Shown: positions 1 through 10,735, counted from the first letter of the stretch. The stretch: 64,000 nt of DNA from Maribacter sp. BPC-D8 (GCF_035207705.1 NZ_CP128187.1:4719465-4783464), one strand, 5' to 3'. Notes: generated by a model from the sequence alone, not told the origin. A program made the numbers and translations.

Positions 1-1
1 T

Positions 2-781
2 GGCATAGAATCTAATGAAGCAAATTTAGCTGAGGCATTGTCTTTGGGTATAATCGATAAGACGGCAACCTATCAAGACTTACAATTAGCAGACATGGTC
101 ATTGTTAGTATACCTGTTGATGTTATGGTTACAGAGCTTCCGGTAATATTAGATGCTGTTCATGAAGACTGTGTAGTTTTTGATGTAGGATCGACCAAAT
201 CTTTAATCTGCAAGGTTTTAGAGAATCATCCGAAGAGAAGAAACTTTTTAGCTTGTCACCCAATTGCAGGAACAGAGTTTTCTGGTCCGTCAGCAGCGAT
301 AACTAATTTGTTCAAAGACAAAACGAATATTATTTGCGAGGTAGAGTTAACTGCATTTAAGCTTCAAGAAATCGCTTTGAAAGTTTTTCAAGCAATTGGT
401 ATGAGAATACGATATATGAACCCTGTGGCTCATGATAAGCACATTGCTTATGTTTCTCATTTATCGCACATAAGTGCATTTATGTTGGGTAAGACAGTAA
501 TAGAGAAAGAGAAGAACGAGCGCGATATTTTTGATATGGCGGGTAGTGGGTTTAGAAGTACCGTACGTTTGGCAAAGAGTTCGCCAGCCATGTGGACACC
601 AATTTTTAGACAGAATAAAGAGAATGTAGTCGAGACATTAGAAGAGTACATTCAAAATCTTATGGCATTTAAAGAAATGTTACAGAAAGATGATTACGAG
701 GGCATTTATAATGAAATGAACAATACGAATAAGATTAAAGGAATATTAAAAAGAAATACCGTTAAACAAGAAATAGAATAA
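2..781 (+). CDS. tyrA: prephenate dehydrogenase (5' end outside window)
   Basis: Converts prephenate to 4-hydroxyphenylpyruvate in tyrosine synthesis, in the cytoplasm. The reading frame is open from base 2, so the N-terminal Rossmann start lies upstream of the window; about 259 residues are visible. Family marks are the strand ending in VSIPVD, the segment DVGSTKS, and the substrate-binding HPIAGTEFSG motif, followed by the helical dimerisation half with SHLSHISAFML. It ends 6 bp before the DAHP synthase/chorismate mutase gene, consistent with one aromatic amino acid operon. TTG 38 is not a real start, because homology-like sequence continues upstream of it. Confidence 0.93.
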   Translation, partial: GIESNEANLAEALSLGIIDKTATYQDLQLADMVIVSIPVDVMVTELPVILDAVHEDCVVFDVGSTKSLICKVLENHPKRRNFLACHPIAGTEFSGPSAAITNLFKDKTNIICEVELTAFKLQEIALKVFQAIGMRIRYMNPVAHDKHIAYVSHLSHISAFMLGKTVIEKEKNERDIFDMAGSGFRSTVRLAKSSPAMWTPIFRQNKENVVETLEEYIQNLMAFKEMLQKDDYEGIYNEMNNTNKIKGILKRNTVKQEIE

Positions 782-787
782 GTAAAA

Positions 788-1870
788 ATGGAAAATTCAA
801 AACAAATGAGAACATGGTTGGATGATTTACACCTAGACCATCCACTAGTAATAGCAGGGCCATGTAGTGCGGAAACAGAGGAACAAGTGTTAGGTATAGC
901 ACGTTCTCTAAAAGATACCGATGTAAATTATTACAGAGCAGGTATTTGGAAACCTCGTACTCGCCCAGGAAATTTTGAAGGTGTAGGCGCTTTAGGTCTT
1001 AAATGGCTTCAAAAGGTAAAGGCTGAAACAGGTATGAAAACTGCAACAGAGGTTGCAAACCGTGCGCATGTTGAGTTAGCATTAGAACATGATATTGATT
1101 TATTATGGATCGGAGCAAGATCAACTGTTAGTCCGTTTATCATGCAAGAATTGGCTGATGCCTTAAAAGGTACCGATAAGATTGTATTGGTGAAGAATCC
1201 GGTAAATCCAGATTTAGCTTTATGGTTAGGTGGTATCGAAAGATTGCATACTGCAGGTATAAAGAAATTAGGCGCAATACACAGAGGGTTCTCAACGTAT
1301 GAGAAAACAAAGTATAGAAATATACCAGAGTGGCAAATGGCGATTGACTTTAAAAACAAATTTCCAGATTTACCATTGATCAACGATCCATCGCATATTA
1401 CAGGTAAGCGTGATATGATTTTTGATGTATCGCAAACGGCTTTAGATTTGAATTTTGACGGACTGATGATTGAAACTCACCATGATCCAGATAACGCATG
1501 GAGTGATGCTGCACAGCAGGTTACACCAGAGAAATTGATTCAAATCATGAGAGATCTTAAAATTAGAAAAGAAAGTGATCCAGAAGCAGAATACAATTCA
1601 GAATTAAGTAACCTAAGAGCTCAAATTGATGTTATTGACAATCAAATAATAGAGACATTAGGTAAAAGAATGAAAGTATCTGACGGTATTGGAGCACTTA
1701 AAAAGCAAAAAAACGTTGCGGTTCTTCAGTCTAACAGATGGAATCAAATTCTAGGTGCAATGATTTTAGAAGGGGAAAGTAAAGGACTAAGTGAAGAGTT
1801 TGTTCTTCGTATGTTCAAAGCTATTCACCAAGAGTCTATCAATCACCAAGAGAAGATAGTAAACGCTTAA
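788..1870 (+). CDS. aroG: bifunctional 3-deoxy-7-phosphoheptulonate synthase / chorismate mutase
   Basis: Fusion enzyme of 360 aa. Residues about 15-260 are a type I-beta DAHP synthase (condenses PEP with erythrose 4-phosphate), with GPCSAE, YRAGIWKPRTRPG and the HRGFS segment. Residues about 272-352 are an AroQ-type chorismate mutase helix bundle (LRAQIDVIDNQIIETLGKRM). The mutase half makes prephenate, the substrate of TyrA just upstream, so the pair covers the entry step and the branch step. In this family the mutase domain commonly serves allosteric control of the synthase (known for the family, not visible here). ATG start 6 bp after tyrA; a strong terminator follows at 1894-1923. Confidence 0.95.
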   Translation: MENSKQMRTWLDDLHLDHPLVIAGPCSAETEEQVLGIARSLKDTDVNYYRAGIWKPRTRPGNFEGVGALGLKWLQKVKAETGMKTATEVANRAHVELALEHDIDLLWIGARSTVSPFIMQELADALKGTDKIVLVKNPVNPDLALWLGGIERLHTAGIKKLGAIHRGFSTYEKTKYRNIPEWQMAIDFKNKFPDLPLINDPSHITGKRDMIFDVSQTALDLNFDGLMIETHHDPDNAWSDAAQQVTPEKLIQIMRDLKIRKESDPEAEYNSELSNLRAQIDVIDNQIIETLGKRMKVSDGIGALKKQKNVAVLQSNRWNQILGAMILEGESKGLSEEFVLRMFKAIHQESINHQEKIVNA

Positions 1871-1893
1871 GATTAGCTTAACGTTATAAAAAT

Positions 1894-1923
1894 AAAACAT
1901 CCGTATTATGCGGATGTTTTTTT
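1894..1923 (+). terminator. rho-independent terminator after aroG/CM
   Basis: Stem of ACATCCG (1897-1903) with CGGATGT (1911-1917), extended by flanking A/T pairs to 10 bp, loop of 7, followed by a T run. It ends the tyrA-aroG transcript. Confidence 0.9.
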
Positions 1924-2024
1924 ATGTCTAATTTTTAAATAGTAAGAAAAGTATTACGTTTTTACAATATCCTTAATTGTGTGTCGTTAGGCATGTATAG
2001 AACCAATTTAACCAAACCTAGAGT

Positions 2025-4115
2025 ATGAAGAAAGTAGTATTATTTGCCATTATGTTCGTTGCTTCACTATCAGTAAAAGCACAATCTTATATTGGCTATT
2101 TAACCGACAATTACAGTGGGGTAAACGGGGTAATTTCTAATCCAGCGAATATTGCAGATTCCCGTTTTAAAACAGATATCAATTTAGTAGGTATAAGTGG
2201 TTTTCTTGCCAATGACTATGTTGGTGTAGGGTATTCAGATTTAATTTCTAGTGATTTTGAGTATGATGATGACGCCATATTATCGCTTTCAGATAACAAC
2301 AATTTTTCGGGCAATGTAGATGTATTAGGTCCGTCATTTATGTTCAACGTAGGTAGAACATCATCGATAGCGGTATTTACCAGGGCACGAAGTTTTGTTA
2401 CTGGTAATGAATTTAACGGTGAAAGTATTGATGACCTAGATGACAGTATTGATGAAAGTCAAGATTTTATAGTAAACGAAGGAGATTTCTTTGCGGCTGG
2501 GCATGGCTGGGCAGAAGTAGGTATTACGTATGCTCAAGAATTAATGAATAAAGAAGAGCACTTTTTAAAAGGTGGTCTTTCGTTAAAATATTTAAAAGGA
2601 TTTGGTAACGCATACGTATCTGGTAGAAATGTAACTATCGATTATGATGCAGATGGTGCTACGTTACCAGACAGTTCAACAATTGGAACCTTAGAATCTA
2701 CTGGCGATTTAATTTATGGTCGTGCAGATGATTATGATGATGATAACTATGACTATGAAGTGCCAGATGCAAACGGATTCGGATTCGATTTGGGTTTCGT
2801 TTATGAGTGGAGACCAGACTATAAAGATTATGAGGTAGCAGGTGCTGACGGTGAGAAAACAGTAATGAAAGACAAAAATAAGTATAAGCTTAAATTTGGC
2901 TTGTCACTTACAGATGTTGGGTCGGTAAATTATAAGGGGAGTTTAATGGATACTTACAATATCAACAATACCATTACCCAAGATGATTATGATAATATTG
3001 AAGATTCTGATGATTTACAGAACCTTTATACGTTTACACAAGCTACAGAAGATATGAAAGCTGGTTTGCCGACTGCACTTCATTTTAATGCAGATTGGAA
3101 TATTAAGAATCATTTCTATTTAAATTTCAATACTGATCTATCTATGCGTTCTACGGGTGAAAATAACCTTAGAACTGCAAATGTATTTTCTTTGACGCCT
3201 CGTTTTGAAAGCAAGTGGTTTAGTTTCTATTTACCGGTAAGCAGTTACCAATATAGTGGCTTGCAAGTAGGTGCAGGTTTACGTGCCGGACCATTATATA
3301 TTGGTTCAGGGTCACTGATATCTACATTCACAAAAAATGAAATTCAAGGTGCAGATATATATGCAGGTTTAAAAGTACCTGTTTATTATGGTCAGCCTAA
3401 AGATTCTGACGGTGATGGTATACCAAATAAAGAAGATGGTTGCCCTAAAGAAGCAGGACCAATAGAAAATAATGGTTGCCCTTGGGGAGATACCGACGGA
3501 GATACTGTTTTAGATAATGAGGATAAATGTCCAGAGGAAGCAGGGCCAGTAGAAAATAACGGATGCCCATGGGTAGATACCGATGGTGATACCATAATGG
3601 ACAATGAAGATCAATGTATTGATGAAGCAGGACCAGTAGAGAATAACGGTTGCCCTTGGGCAGATTCTGATGGTGATTCTGTTTTGGATAAAGATGATGA
3701 ATGTCCGAATGAAATGGGAACTGTGGCAAATAAAGGTTGTCCAGAGCCGGTAGTTACTGCTGAGGTTCAAAAGTCATTGAACGAGTATGCAAAAACAATT
3801 TTATTTACGACAGGTAAATCGACTTTAAAAGATGAATCTACGCCTGTGTTAGTTGATATTATTAGTATTTTGAATGAATACCCAAATGCTAATTTTACCA
3901 TAGAAGGTCATACTGATAGTGTAGGTTCTGAAGCTACTAATCAAAAATTATCAGAGAAAAGAGCGAAAGCTGTTTTACAATTCTTAGTAGACGGAGGTAT
4001 TTCTTCAGCTAGATTAACATCTGTAGGTTATGGAGAAAGCAAACCTATTGCTACGAACATGTATAAAGACGGAAGACAGAAAAACAGACGTGTTGAGATT
4101 AACTTAGCACAATAG
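2025..4115 (+). CDS. OmpA-family outer-membrane protein with thrombospondin type 3 repeats
   Basis: 696 aa. A signal peptide (about residues 1-19, ending KAQS) precedes a beta-rich region of about 430 residues resembling the DUF5723 porin-like domain. Next come four near-identical calcium-binding thrombospondin type 3 units (about 455-580; D-D-DGD patterns followed by CP...NNGCPW), and finally a C-terminal OmpA peptidoglycan-binding domain (about 590-696, with EGHTDSVG and NRRVEINL). Likely anchors the outer membrane to peptidoglycan. It stands alone between two terminators. The repeat units share spacing but differ at many third codon positions, so the array is old rather than a recent expansion. 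Confidence 0.88.
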   Translation: MKKVVLFAIMFVASLSVKAQSYIGYLTDNYSGVNGVISNPANIADSRFKTDINLVGISGFLANDYVGVGYSDLISSDFEYDDDAILSLSDNNNFSGNVDVLGPSFMFNVGRTSSIAVFTRARSFVTGNEFNGESIDDLDDSIDESQDFIVNEGDFFAAGHGWAEVGITYAQELMNKEEHFLKGGLSLKYLKGFGNAYVSGRNVTIDYDADGATLPDSSTIGTLESTGDLIYGRADDYDDDNYDYEVPDANGFGFDLGFVYEWRPDYKDYEVAGADGEKTVMKDKNKYKLKFGLSLTDVGSVNYKGSLMDTYNINNTITQDDYDNIEDSDDLQNLYTFTQATEDMKAGLPTALHFNADWNIKNHFYLNFNTDLSMRSTGENNLRTANVFSLTPRFESKWFSFYLPVSSYQYSGLQVGAGLRAGPLYIGSGSLISTFTKNEIQGADIYAGLKVPVYYGQPKDSDGDGIPNKEDGCPKEAGPIENNGCPWGDTDGDTVLDNEDKCPEEAGPVENNGCPWVDTDGDTIMDNEDQCIDEAGPVENNGCPWADSDGDSVLDKDDECPNEMGTVANKGCPEPVVTAEVQKSLNEYAKTILFTTGKSTLKDESTPVLVDIISILNEYPNANFTIEGHTDSVGSEATNQKLSEKRAKAVLQFLVDGGISSARLTSVGYGESKPIATNMYKDGRQKNRRVEINLAQ

Positions 4116-4130
4116 TTTTACGAGTATATA

Positions 4131-4160
4131 AAAAAAGCCCGGTAATACCGGGCTTTTTTT
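4131..4160. terminator. bidirectional terminator after the OmpA-family gene
   Basis: A perfect 13-bp stem (AAAAAAGCCCGGT with ACCGGGCTTTTTT) around a 3-nt loop at 4144-4146. It has A and T runs on both sides, so it can work in both directions. Confidence 0.93.
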
Positions 4161-4265
4161 ATATACGTTATTCAGAAAGTATATTTAAGGTTTTAGGAAT
4201 GTAAATTATTAACTCCAAGTAAAACGAAGTTAAATCCTTAAAAAGCCACTAGAAAACCAGTAGGC

Positions 4266-4302
4266 AAAAAAAAGACCCAATGCTAAAAGCATTGGGTCTT
4301 TA
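4266..4302 (-). terminator. terminator of the minus-strand secreted-protein gene
   Basis: A 12-bp stem AAGACCCAATGC / GCATTGGGTCTT (4272-4283 and 4289-4300), loop TAAAA, with an A run at 4266-4271 that reads as a U run on the minus strand. It sits 20 bp past the stop of the gene ending at 4323. Confidence 0.9.
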
Positions 4303-4322
4303 TATATAATATGAGTTATGTT

Positions 4323-5135
4323 CTATTGAACAGAAAAATCAAAAACCGATTGGTTCTCTCTACCTTGAGGTACTTGACCTTGGTAGATGAAGCAATACTC
4401 ACCTGGCTCTAAAGTATCAGGAGTCACTTTGAATTTGTGACCTTCAATTTCCTCAATAGCAAAGTTAAGTGCGTATTTAGGGTCAATACCAGTACTGCTT
4501 GTAATCCAGCTGCTTTTTCCTGTAATAACTTCTCTAAGATTCTTTTTCTCTTTTACGGTAAGTTTTACCAAAACGAATTCGTTAGGGTTACTCGCCATTC
4601 TAAACCACCAGTTAAAGATACCTGTATCGCCACCTTGGTTGTTCTGCATGTTATCAACTTGAGTAACACTAGGATCAAAGATGAAAGTGAATTCAGGCTG
4701 ACTCTGGTGAATAACGTTGTTAGATTGTGTTTTTGGAAGTTGTGCTTTCTTCTTAGAGTTGATTAAACCAGAAACCAATTTCTGTGCAACTTGGTTAGAA
4801 TTAGAACCAGAGAATACACTTGGTTGAACCAATTTGTCTTCACCACTAGCATCTGTAAAATAAATACCAGTTTTAGACATGGTGTTTTGCTTAGACTTGT
4901 CCATAATTAAAGACAATACTTCAGAAGAAACACCTGCATTTTTCATTTGCCCAAGAGCTGTAATAGATGCGTCGAACTTTACATCAGAAGTATTTATTTT
5001 ATCGATAATCATATAATCGTCAAAACCAAGTTCGACCATTTGAACTACAGATTCGTTAGTGATAGTTTCTTGGGCAGCCCCAAAAGTAAATACTGATAAT
5101 GTTAACATCAGTAATGATTTTTTAATGAATTTCAT
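4323..5135 (-). CDS. secreted protein of unknown function
   Basis: 270 aa with a signal peptide (MKFIKKSLLMLTLSVFTFGAAQ). Residues about 25-80 contain a two-fold pattern (ESVVQMVELGFDDYMIIDKI ... LGQMKNAGVSSEVLSLIMD) found in many Bacteroidota secreted proteins, a small helical repeat of unknown role. The C-terminal part is beta-rich and ends PGEYCFIYQG. Monocistronic with its own terminator, flanked by genes on the other strand. No enzyme motif is visible; the function is unknown. Confidence 0.8.
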   Translation of the reverse strand: MKFIKKSLLMLTLSVFTFGAAQETITNESVVQMVELGFDDYMIIDKINTSDVKFDASITALGQMKNAGVSSEVLSLIMDKSKQNTMSKTGIYFTDASGEDKLVQPSVFSGSNSNQVAQKLVSGLINSKKKAQLPKTQSNNVIHQSQPEFTFIFDPSVTQVDNMQNNQGGDTGIFNWWFRMASNPNEFVLVKLTVKEKKNLREVITGKSSWITSSTGIDPKYALNFAIEEIEGHKFKVTPDTLEPGEYCFIYQGQVPQGRENQSVFDFSVQ

Positions 5136-5242
5136 TTTCTTGTATTTGGTTATTATTTAATGTTATAGTTCTAATTTCAAATTTATGTTAATTTTTATAT
5201 TTAAAGCAGTTACTTTGTATAAAAGGAAGGTATTTTGGACAA

Positions 5243-6196
5243 ATGGTAGGAATTGTTTACAAATCTACGGGAAGTTGGTACACTGTTAAGGCAGAAAATG
5301 GTGATTTCTATGAATGTAGAATAAAAGGAAAGTTTAGAATAAAGGGGATAAAAAGTACGAATCCGGTTGCGGTTGGTGACTATGTGCGTTTTGAAACTGA
5401 GACTACTGGCGATGATACCTTTGGTATTATTAATGAAATTGAAAAACGTAAAAATTACATTATACGTAAATCTGTTAACTTATCTAAGCAGACCCATATT
5501 ATAGCGGCTAATTTGGATCAGGTGTTTTTATTGGTAACGTTGAATAACCCGCCGACCTATCCAGTTTTTATAGATCGTTTTTTAATTACGGCAGAAGCTT
5601 ACGAAATTCCTGCAGTGTTACTTTTTAATAAAATAGACACGTACTCACCAGAAGAGTTAGATGAAATCAAATTCTTGGCGGCATTATATCGTAATATAGG
5701 TTATACCTGCTTAGGTATTTCGGCAGCAACAGGTAAGAATGTAGATAAGGTCAAAGAAATGATGTTAGGTAAGACCTCTATGTTTTCTGGTCATTCTGGT
5801 GTAGGTAAGTCAACTTTGGTTAATGCTATAGAGCCTAATTTAGATATTAAGACAAAACAAATTTCTCAGCAGCATGCGCAAGGTCAACATACGACTACGT
5901 TTGCCGAAATGTACGATTTAAGTTTTAACGCACGAATAATAGATACACCCGGTATAAAAGGATTCGGAATCGTAGATATGGAAAAAGAGGAAATAGGTAA
6001 CTATTTTCCAGAGTTCTTTAAGCTAAAACAGCACTGTAAGTTTAATAATTGTATTCATGTAGACGAGCCAAAATGTGCTGTAAAAGATGCTTTAGAAACA
6101 GGCGATATTGCATGGAGTAGGTATAATAGTTACTTACAGATGATAAAAGGCGAAGATGAGCATTACAGGGTAGATATACATGACGAGAAAAAATGA
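5243..6196 (+). CDS. rsgA: ribosome small subunit-dependent GTPase A
   Basis: 317 aa, full length for RsgA/YjeQ, a GTPase that helps mature the 30S subunit. It shows the circularly permuted GTPase order of the family: an N-terminal OB fold (1-70), then G4 (NKID), then G1 (GHSGVGKST), then G3 (DTPG). The C-terminal zinc finger has the expected CKFNNCIHVDEPKC ligands. The 3' end overlaps dtd by 4 bp, so the two are translationally coupled. Confidence 0.96.
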   Translation: MVGIVYKSTGSWYTVKAENGDFYECRIKGKFRIKGIKSTNPVAVGDYVRFETETTGDDTFGIINEIEKRKNYIIRKSVNLSKQTHIIAANLDQVFLLVTLNNPPTYPVFIDRFLITAEAYEIPAVLLFNKIDTYSPEELDEIKFLAALYRNIGYTCLGISAATGKNVDKVKEMMLGKTSMFSGHSGVGKSTLVNAIEPNLDIKTKQISQQHAQGQHTTTFAEMYDLSFNARIIDTPGIKGFGIVDMEKEEIGNYFPEFFKLKQHCKFNNCIHVDEPKCAVKDALETGDIAWSRYNSYLQMIKGEDEHYRVDIHDEKK

Positions 6197-6645
6197 GAGC
6201 AGTAATACAGCGAGTTTCCAAAGCTAGTGTAACGGTTGATGGAAAAAAGATAAGCGCCATTGAGCAAGGTGTTTTAATACTTATCGGCATTGAAAATGAA
6301 GATGCCCAAGACGATATCGATTGGCTTACGAACAAAATAGTCAACCTTCGTATTTTTAATGACGACGACGGAGTAATGAATATGTCACTTTTAGCTACAA
6401 AAGGCGATGCAATTGTAGTTAGTCAATTTACGCTTCATGCCAGTACTAAAAAAGGCAATCGCCCCTCATACATAAAAGCGGCAAGACCAGAAGTAGCCAT
6501 TCCGCTTTACGAAGCGTTCATTTCAACTTTAGAAACAAAGATGAATAAGAAAGTAGGTACAGGTATATTCGGTGCAGATATGAAGGTCGAATTGTTGAAT
6601 GACGGACCGGTTACTATATTAATAGATACGAAGGATAAAACTTAG
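6193..6645 (+). CDS. dtd: D-aminoacyl-tRNA deacylase
   Basis: 150 aa, the normal Dtd length. It hydrolyses D-amino acids mischarged on tRNA, a proofreading step. Visible family motifs are the N-terminal MRAVIQRV, the SQFTLHA active-site motif, and the C-terminal NDGPVTI (the Gly-Pro motif that excludes L-aminoacyl-tRNA). The ATG start lies inside the rsgA stop region (ATGA-type overlap). Confidence 0.96.
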   Translation: MRAVIQRVSKASVTVDGKKISAIEQGVLILIGIENEDAQDDIDWLTNKIVNLRIFNDDDGVMNMSLLATKGDAIVVSQFTLHASTKKGNRPSYIKAARPEVAIPLYEAFISTLETKMNKKVGTGIFGADMKVELLNDGPVTILIDTKDKT

Positions 6646-6724
6646 GATTCAATAAATTTTCTGCATATTTTGTAAGAAATCTACCGTTTTTGTCGTTAAG
6701 ATAAAAACCAGTTGACCAAACCAT

Positions 6725-8617
6725 ATGCGCTTATTATTGATATTACTATTATTCACAGTAACCCATACTGTGCTTGCTCAAGATTATAATTTTTCAAAAA
6801 TAGACCCCTCCCTTTTAAAGAATTCAGATGCAGTTGTTCGTTTAGATGAAAGCACTGTTTTGGTGAAATCTTCTGATAATATGGAAGTTACATCTCAAAG
6901 AGTGGTGACGGTCTTAAATGAAAGCGGATCAAAACATATAAATGCTACGGCATTTTATGATAAAGAAACTTCTCTTAAAAACCTAGAGGCAGTAATACTT
7001 GATGCTAATGGTAAGGAGATAGAAAAGTTTAAGGAAAAAGATTTTATTGATCAAACTGCTACAGGCGAAGGAACTCTTTATTCTGACTCTCGAGTAAAAT
7101 TTCTAAGATATACTCCCATAAAATTTCCTTACACAGTGGTTTTAACTAAAAAATATACCACTTCAGATACTGCATTTATGCCACGTTGGTATTTTATGGA
7201 TGGGTATAGACTAAGTGTTGAAAAAAGTGAATTCAACCTAAATATACCAATACAAATAAAATATAGGTATAAGGATAATAACCTTACATCTTTTGAAGTA
7301 AAACGAAGAGAGAATGAAGCTGGGGTAAAGTATACTGCAGTTAATTTAAAAGCTCTTGAATCTGAAGATTTTGACCCAGAGTTTAGAGATTTTGCACCGA
7401 ACGTTCAAATTGCTTTAGAAGATTTTCATTTAAAAGGAGTAGACGGTCATGCAACTACATGGAAAGAATTCGGCAGTTGGATCTACAATTCGCTGCTAAA
7501 GGAAAGGGGAGAAATTAGTCCTTCAACAATTCAAAAAGTAAAAAATTTAGTAGAAGGTATAGACGACCCAAAAGAAAAAGTAAAAATAGTATATCAATTT
7601 GTTCAAGATAATACCAGATATATCAGTGTGCAAATGGGTATTGGCGGTTGGGAGCCAATTAGTGCCAATGAAGTAGATAGGGTCAAATATGGCGATTGCA
7701 AAGGTTTAACCAATTATACAATGGTTTTATTAAAAGCGATAGGTATAGAATCTTATTATACCATTGTTTCGGCTGGTTCAAATATGCGGAGTTTAGATTT
7801 TGATTTTCCATCTCTGCAAGGAAATCATGCTTTTTTAAATGTGTCCTTAGAAGACGAAGAAATTTGGTTAGAGTGCACCAATCAAGTAGTACCATCAAAT
7901 TTTCTTGGAACATTTACAGATAATAGATATGTACTAAAAGTTGGGTCAAATGGAGGTGAAATTGTAAAATCTAGGGAATACCTGCCAGAACAAAGTAGGC
8001 AAATTACAAATGCTGAAATACATGTAGGGGAATCTGAAATTACAGCACAAGTAGAAATAAAGAGCACAGGTATACAGTACAATCAAAAATATGGATTGGC
8101 AAATGATAGTGAAGAGGATATAGAAAAGTATTATAAGCATTACTGGGATTATGTTAACGCCATTCATATTCAAAGTCATGAGCTTATTAATGATAAGGAT
8201 AGTATTGTAACTACTGAAAAAGTAAATTTTAGAACATCGGGCTATTTATCAAAAGCAGGAGACCGCATTCTATTTGCTCCAAATATGTTAAATAGAAATG
8301 CCTATGTGCCAAAAAGAGATAACAATAGAAAACGTGAAGTTGTTATTAAAAGAGGGTATTTAGATGAGGATAATTTTATAATAGAAATTCCTAAAGGATA
8401 TAAGGTGGAGGCTAACTTAATGCCTACGGCTATTACTAATGATTTTGGAGAATTTGAAGTTAGTGTAGAGCAGCTAACAGAATCAAAATTACATTATAAA
8501 AGGCGGTTATTAATGAAATCAGGGAACTTCCCAAGTACAATGTATAACGATTATAGGGATTTTAGAAAAACCATTTCACAAGTTGATGCCTCTAAAATTG
8601 TATTTATTAAAAAATAA
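6725..8617 (+). CDS. DUF3857 / transglutaminase-like secreted protein, catalytic triad present
   Basis: 630 aa, signal peptide (residues 1-19, ending LAQD). An N-terminal DUF3857 beta domain is followed by a transglutaminase-like core at about 270-400: Cys in YGDCKGLTNY (about residue 325), His in QGNHAFL, and an acidic/polar partner near LECTNQ. Such proteins are periplasmic or surface-associated; the substrate is unknown. It is the first of three tandem paralogues and the only one that keeps the cysteine and histidine. The next gene starts 6 bp after its stop. Confidence 0.85.
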   Translation: MRLLLILLLFTVTHTVLAQDYNFSKIDPSLLKNSDAVVRLDESTVLVKSSDNMEVTSQRVVTVLNESGSKHINATAFYDKETSLKNLEAVILDANGKEIEKFKEKDFIDQTATGEGTLYSDSRVKFLRYTPIKFPYTVVLTKKYTTSDTAFMPRWYFMDGYRLSVEKSEFNLNIPIQIKYRYKDNNLTSFEVKRRENEAGVKYTAVNLKALESEDFDPEFRDFAPNVQIALEDFHLKGVDGHATTWKEFGSWIYNSLLKERGEISPSTIQKVKNLVEGIDDPKEKVKIVYQFVQDNTRYISVQMGIGGWEPISANEVDRVKYGDCKGLTNYTMVLLKAIGIESYYTIVSAGSNMRSLDFDFPSLQGNHAFLNVSLEDEEIWLECTNQVVPSNFLGTFTDNRYVLKVGSNGGEIVKSREYLPEQSRQITNAEIHVGESEITAQVEIKSTGIQYNQKYGLANDSEEDIEKYYKHYWDYVNAIHIQSHELINDKDSIVTTEKVNFRTSGYLSKAGDRILFAPNMLNRNAYVPKRDNNRKREVVIKRGYLDEDNFIIEIPKGYKVEANLMPTAITNDFGEFEVSVEQLTESKLHYKRRLLMKSGNFPSTMYNDYRDFRKTISQVDASKIVFIKK

Positions 8618-8623
8618 TAATTC

Positions 8624-10645
8624 ATGAAATTACACTTAACAATCATCCTAGCATTTATAACATTTTCAACGAACGCACAAAAAAGTGAAATCAAATTTGG
8701 TAAGGTGTCTATAGAAGAAGTTGCTCAAAAACAACATTCAACTAATAGTGAAGCTGAAGCTGCCATTCTTTATAAAAAAGAAAGAATGTCATATGATTAT
8801 TCCTCAGGTAAAGGTTTTGGAACAATAAGAGAAGTCCATTTGAGAATTAAAATATATAGTAAATCTGGTTTGGACTGGGCTACAAGAGTTGTATCTCTTT
8901 ATACTTCTAATTCTGGAGAACAAAAGATTTATAATATTAAAGGGTATACTTATAATCTTGTTAATGGAAAAATCGAAGAAGACAAGCTAAAAAAGGAAGG
9001 CTCATTTTTAGAAAATGTTAGTAAATATCGCAATCATGTTTCTATTACTATGCCAAATGTCAAAGTGGGCAGTGTTATTGAAATTAAATATGATATAGCA
9101 TCAGATATGGTGGGTTATATGGACGATTTTACACTACAGTATGGTATTCCATTGGATTGTGTGGAACTGAGCGTAGAGGTGCCTGAGTATTTTAATTTTA
9201 AAAGATTTACAAAGGGTTTTTATCCTATTTCCTTAAAGGAGTCTCAAAAAAATCGAAAAATCAATTATAACTACAAAACAAAAAGAGACGATAGTTTTGG
9301 GTCTGTGGGGTCAAAATCTACAAATCAATTGGCTGAGCTTGAATTTTTCGAAAAACATTATGAAATTAAAGCAAAGAACATTCCTGCATTAAAAGAGGTG
9401 AATTACACTAATAATATTGAGAATTACAGAAGCGCTATTGTTTTTGAGTTAGAGTCTACGAAATTTCCAAATGTAGGTTTTAAAATATATAGTAAATCTT
9501 GGGAAGATGTTGCGAGTACTATTTATAAGTATGATAATTTTGGAGAAGAAGTTAATAAGAATAGATTTTTTAGAAATGACTTAGATGTTCTTATAAAAGA
9601 AAGCAAAGGTTCAAATCAACTAACCTCAGAAATTTATAAATATGTCCAGAATAGAATGACCTGGAATGATTATTATGGCGTTGGATGCAGCAATGGTGTG
9701 AAGAAGGCATATGAGGAGAAGAAAGGGAATGTTGCTGATATAAATTTATTGCTTATCTCAATGTTGCGTTATGCAGGTATAAAGGCTAATCCTGTTTTAG
9801 TCAGTACAAAGTCTAATGGCATTCCCATTTTTCCAACTACCAGTGGTTTTAACTATGTTATTGCCGCTGTAGAAAATGGAGAGGGTTTTATTTTATTAGA
9901 TGCTACGGAAAAAATGTTGGTCGTAAATGAATTGCCTGTGCGTGCAATGAATTGGCAAGGTCGCTTAGTTAGAGAAGATGGGTCTTCAAAAGATGTTTCT
10001 TTAGCCGCAAAGACTATTTCAAATAAGTTTGTTTTCATGCAAGTAAACATAGTTGAAGATGGTACTGTAGAAGGTGAAATGAAAACTCGTTTAAGTAATC
10101 ATTTAGCATTCGATTATAGAATAGATAATTATGATAAGACCGAAGAAGAAATTTCAAACAACTCTTCTTCATTATTCGAAAATATAGAGATAGATGATTT
10201 TGAGCTTAAAAATAGTAAAGCTCCAGATGAGCCTTTAGAATATTCTATGTCGTTTAATAACGATACCCAAATTGAAATTATTGGAGATAAATTATATTTC
10301 AATCCTCTAATGTTTTTGACTTTAAATGAAAATCCTTTTAAACTAGAATCAAGAGAGTACCCCGTCGATTTTAGCTATCCATTTTCAAGTAAAGCGAGTG
10401 TTACTTATACGCTGCCTGATGGTTATAAAATAGAATCTATGCCAGAGAAAATAACAATAGGTTTACCTGATAAAATGGGAGTGTTCAATTTCGCTATAAA
10501 GCAAAATGGTAATATATTACAAGTTATAAGTACAACAAAGATTCAAGAGGCGCTAATACCTGCCTTATATTATGAATCTTTAAAAGAGTTTTACGGTCAA
10601 ATGGTTTTGAAACAAACAGAAAAAGTAGTATTGACTAAAATATAG
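8624..10645 (+). CDS. DUF3857 / transglutaminase-fold protein, catalytic residues lost
   Basis: 673 aa, signal peptide (1-18, ending TNAQ). Same architecture as the preceding gene: DUF3857, a transglutaminase-like fold at about 330-430, and a C-terminal beta domain. At the catalytic Cys position it reads KKGNVADIN (Val for Cys) and at the His position GFNYVIAA (Tyr for His), while the Asp in LLDATEK is kept. It is therefore probably a non-catalytic scaffold or binding protein; that is inference from the motif. Second gene of a three-gene set. Confidence 0.82.
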   Translation: MKLHLTIILAFITFSTNAQKSEIKFGKVSIEEVAQKQHSTNSEAEAAILYKKERMSYDYSSGKGFGTIREVHLRIKIYSKSGLDWATRVVSLYTSNSGEQKIYNIKGYTYNLVNGKIEEDKLKKEGSFLENVSKYRNHVSITMPNVKVGSVIEIKYDIASDMVGYMDDFTLQYGIPLDCVELSVEVPEYFNFKRFTKGFYPISLKESQKNRKINYNYKTKRDDSFGSVGSKSTNQLAELEFFEKHYEIKAKNIPALKEVNYTNNIENYRSAIVFELESTKFPNVGFKIYSKSWEDVASTIYKYDNFGEEVNKNRFFRNDLDVLIKESKGSNQLTSEIYKYVQNRMTWNDYYGVGCSNGVKKAYEEKKGNVADINLLLISMLRYAGIKANPVLVSTKSNGIPIFPTTSGFNYVIAAVENGEGFILLDATEKMLVVNELPVRAMNWQGRLVREDGSSKDVSLAAKTISNKFVFMQVNIVEDGTVEGEMKTRLSNHLAFDYRIDNYDKTEEEISNNSSSLFENIEIDDFELKNSKAPDEPLEYSMSFNNDTQIEIIGDKLYFNPLMFLTLNENPFKLESREYPVDFSYPFSSKASVTYTLPDGYKIESMPEKITIGLPDKMGVFNFAIKQNGNILQVISTTKIQEALIPALYYESLKEFYGQMVLKQTEKVVLTKI

Positions 10646-10735
10646 AATGCAACTACTATTAAGAGCATAAAGAAAAAATAATCTTAATTGTTCAACAACT
10701 CATTTCTTATTAGAAAAATAAACCAATCAACTCAA

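Noticed and set aside
3392..3770. Three overlapping minus-strand frames inside the thrombospondin repeats
   Set aside because: Shadows of the repeated GAT/GGT/CC codons of the plus-strand gene; no independent evidence.
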